64,000 nucleotides of DNA from Imbricaverruca yamaguchii (taxonomy: Eukaryota; Arthropoda; Thecostraca; Neoverrucidae): assembly GCA_034440575.1 (NCBI GenBank), contig JAOTOL010001459.1, positions 1 through 64,000 of the forward strand. The letters are read 5' to 3'. The notes under the pieces were generated by a model that was given only the letters and a program-made list of their open reading frames with translations, ran no database searches and was not told where the DNA came from. Each line of letters opens with the position of its first letter. Positions within the stretch are counted from its first letter, which is position 1. Positions 63,230 through 64,000 of the stretch are shown piece after piece. Both the position numbers and the translations under genes were made by a program.

Positions 63230-63604
63230 CAGGGCTGCGGAGTCGATGGGTTTCTGGGTGACTCCGACTCCGACTCCGGGATCGACTCCGACTTGGCCAG
63301 TAAAAGCCAGTATCACAAACTCATAAATATAACAGACCGAACTTAATTTTCTGCATCAATAATTGAATGCAATGCCGGCGACGGATAAATGCTCTGCCGG
63401 CTTTTTCTCGCGCAGGAAGACGCGGGAAAACGTGCTTATAGCAACGGTTGATCCTCCGTTTCTGGAGATGTTGCTAGTACGCTCGAATTAACATAGGTTT
63501 GCACCGGAAAACGGCGAACATTGGTTAGCAAGCTAATGTCACCAGCCCGTGTCAGGCGGAGTCGGAGTCGGCATAATTTTGTCGACTCCGACTCCGCAGC
63601 CCCG
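63230..63604. mobile_element. hAT-type MITE, 375 bp, GACTCC-rich ends
   Basis: Ends CAGGGCTGCGGAGTCG and CGACTCCGCAGCCCCG with ACTCCG subterminal repeats. 8-bp duplication GTCTGTGA / GTCTGTAA (7 of 8). Confidence 0.9.
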
Positions 63605-63732
63605 GTCTGTAAATAAAAGGCACGCCATGTGTACCAGTCATCTATATGATTGTTTTAATGGTTTCTCTCATGGTTCTAATAATTACTTTACATCACGTTG
63701 TTTTCTTATTTATCTTTGGTAGTTATTGCTCA

Positions 63733-63829
63733 AAAAGTGGTGGGGCCAGTTAACATTGCTGGCCCCACCAGGTCAAAAAGTGGTGGGGCCATGGCCCCAG
63801 CGGCCCCACCGGTTCCTACGCCTATGGTG
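63733..63829. mobile_element. 'AAAGTGGTGGGGCCA' family, copy 3 (partial)
   Basis: Two AAAAGTGGTGGGGCCA units, GGCCCCACCGGTTCCTACGC and CCTATG end as in the 55-kb copy. The left end was not found. Confidence 0.7.
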
Positions 63830-63955
63830 CCGGGGATGTTTGTGTGCGCCCGGGGGTTTTGTACGGGGGGTGTACGTGCGGGGGGGGTGCGCGTGCGGGG
63901 TGTGTGTGTGCGTGTGCGCGTGCGCGCGTGCGGGGTGTGTGTGTGTGTGCACTTG
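63830..63955. repeat. GT/GC-rich simple sequence
   Basis: GTGTGCG/GCGTGCGGGG tract similar to the sequence left of the 55-kb element. Confidence 0.85.
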
Positions 63956-64000
63956 TACTTTTTGCAAACCGAGGCCATTTTCTGTTTGCAAACCTGACAA

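Overview
The window looks like arthropod nuclear DNA (crustacean or chelicerate more likely than a compact insect genome, an inference). Reasons: a spliced tyrosine-kinase gene with GT-AG introns, CR1-like and I-like LINEs, hAT, Tc1 and piggyBac-like DNA transposons, a Helitron, and long minisatellites. No bacterial, organellar or viral features were seen.

Left third (about 0.7-17.1 kb, minus strand): one recognisable host gene, an ACK-family non-receptor tyrosine kinase (Ack/Ack-like, TNK2 relatives). Ten exons with matching splice phases run from the ATG at 17061 to 3561. They encode a SAM-like N-terminus, a complete kinase domain and an SH3 domain. A CRIB-like exon (2509-2647) and a tentative C-terminal exon (677-824) follow; the real 3' end probably lies outside the window. 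Many introns carry minisatellites whose repeat unit contains a copy of the neighbouring exon edge and splice site. One intron carries a hAT-type MITE whose target-site duplication is the splice acceptor itself.

Middle (about 18.5-49 kb): mostly mobile DNA. It holds a CR1-like LINE (18.5-21.6 kb) and an I-like LINE with RNase H (27.8-30.5 kb). A 6.3-kb hAT-ended composite element with 750-bp internal inverted arms spans 31855-38150. A complete 3.2-kb hAT with an 8-bp target duplication spans 38693-41860. A Cys-motif repetitive-family pseudogene (about 44 kb) and a Helitron relic that still shows a consensus intron (45.4-47.8 kb) follow.

Right third (about 49-64 kb): a second 5'-truncated CR1-like LINE, a second hAT transposase pseudogene (56-58 kb), a piggyBac-like non-autonomous element flanked by TTAA, and a dense cluster of short hAT MITEs. 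No intact host gene was recognised there; a two-exon candidate lies near 60 kb. At least nine elements in the window end in hAT-like termini flanked by 8-bp duplications, so hAT activity has been the dominant recent force shaping this locus.
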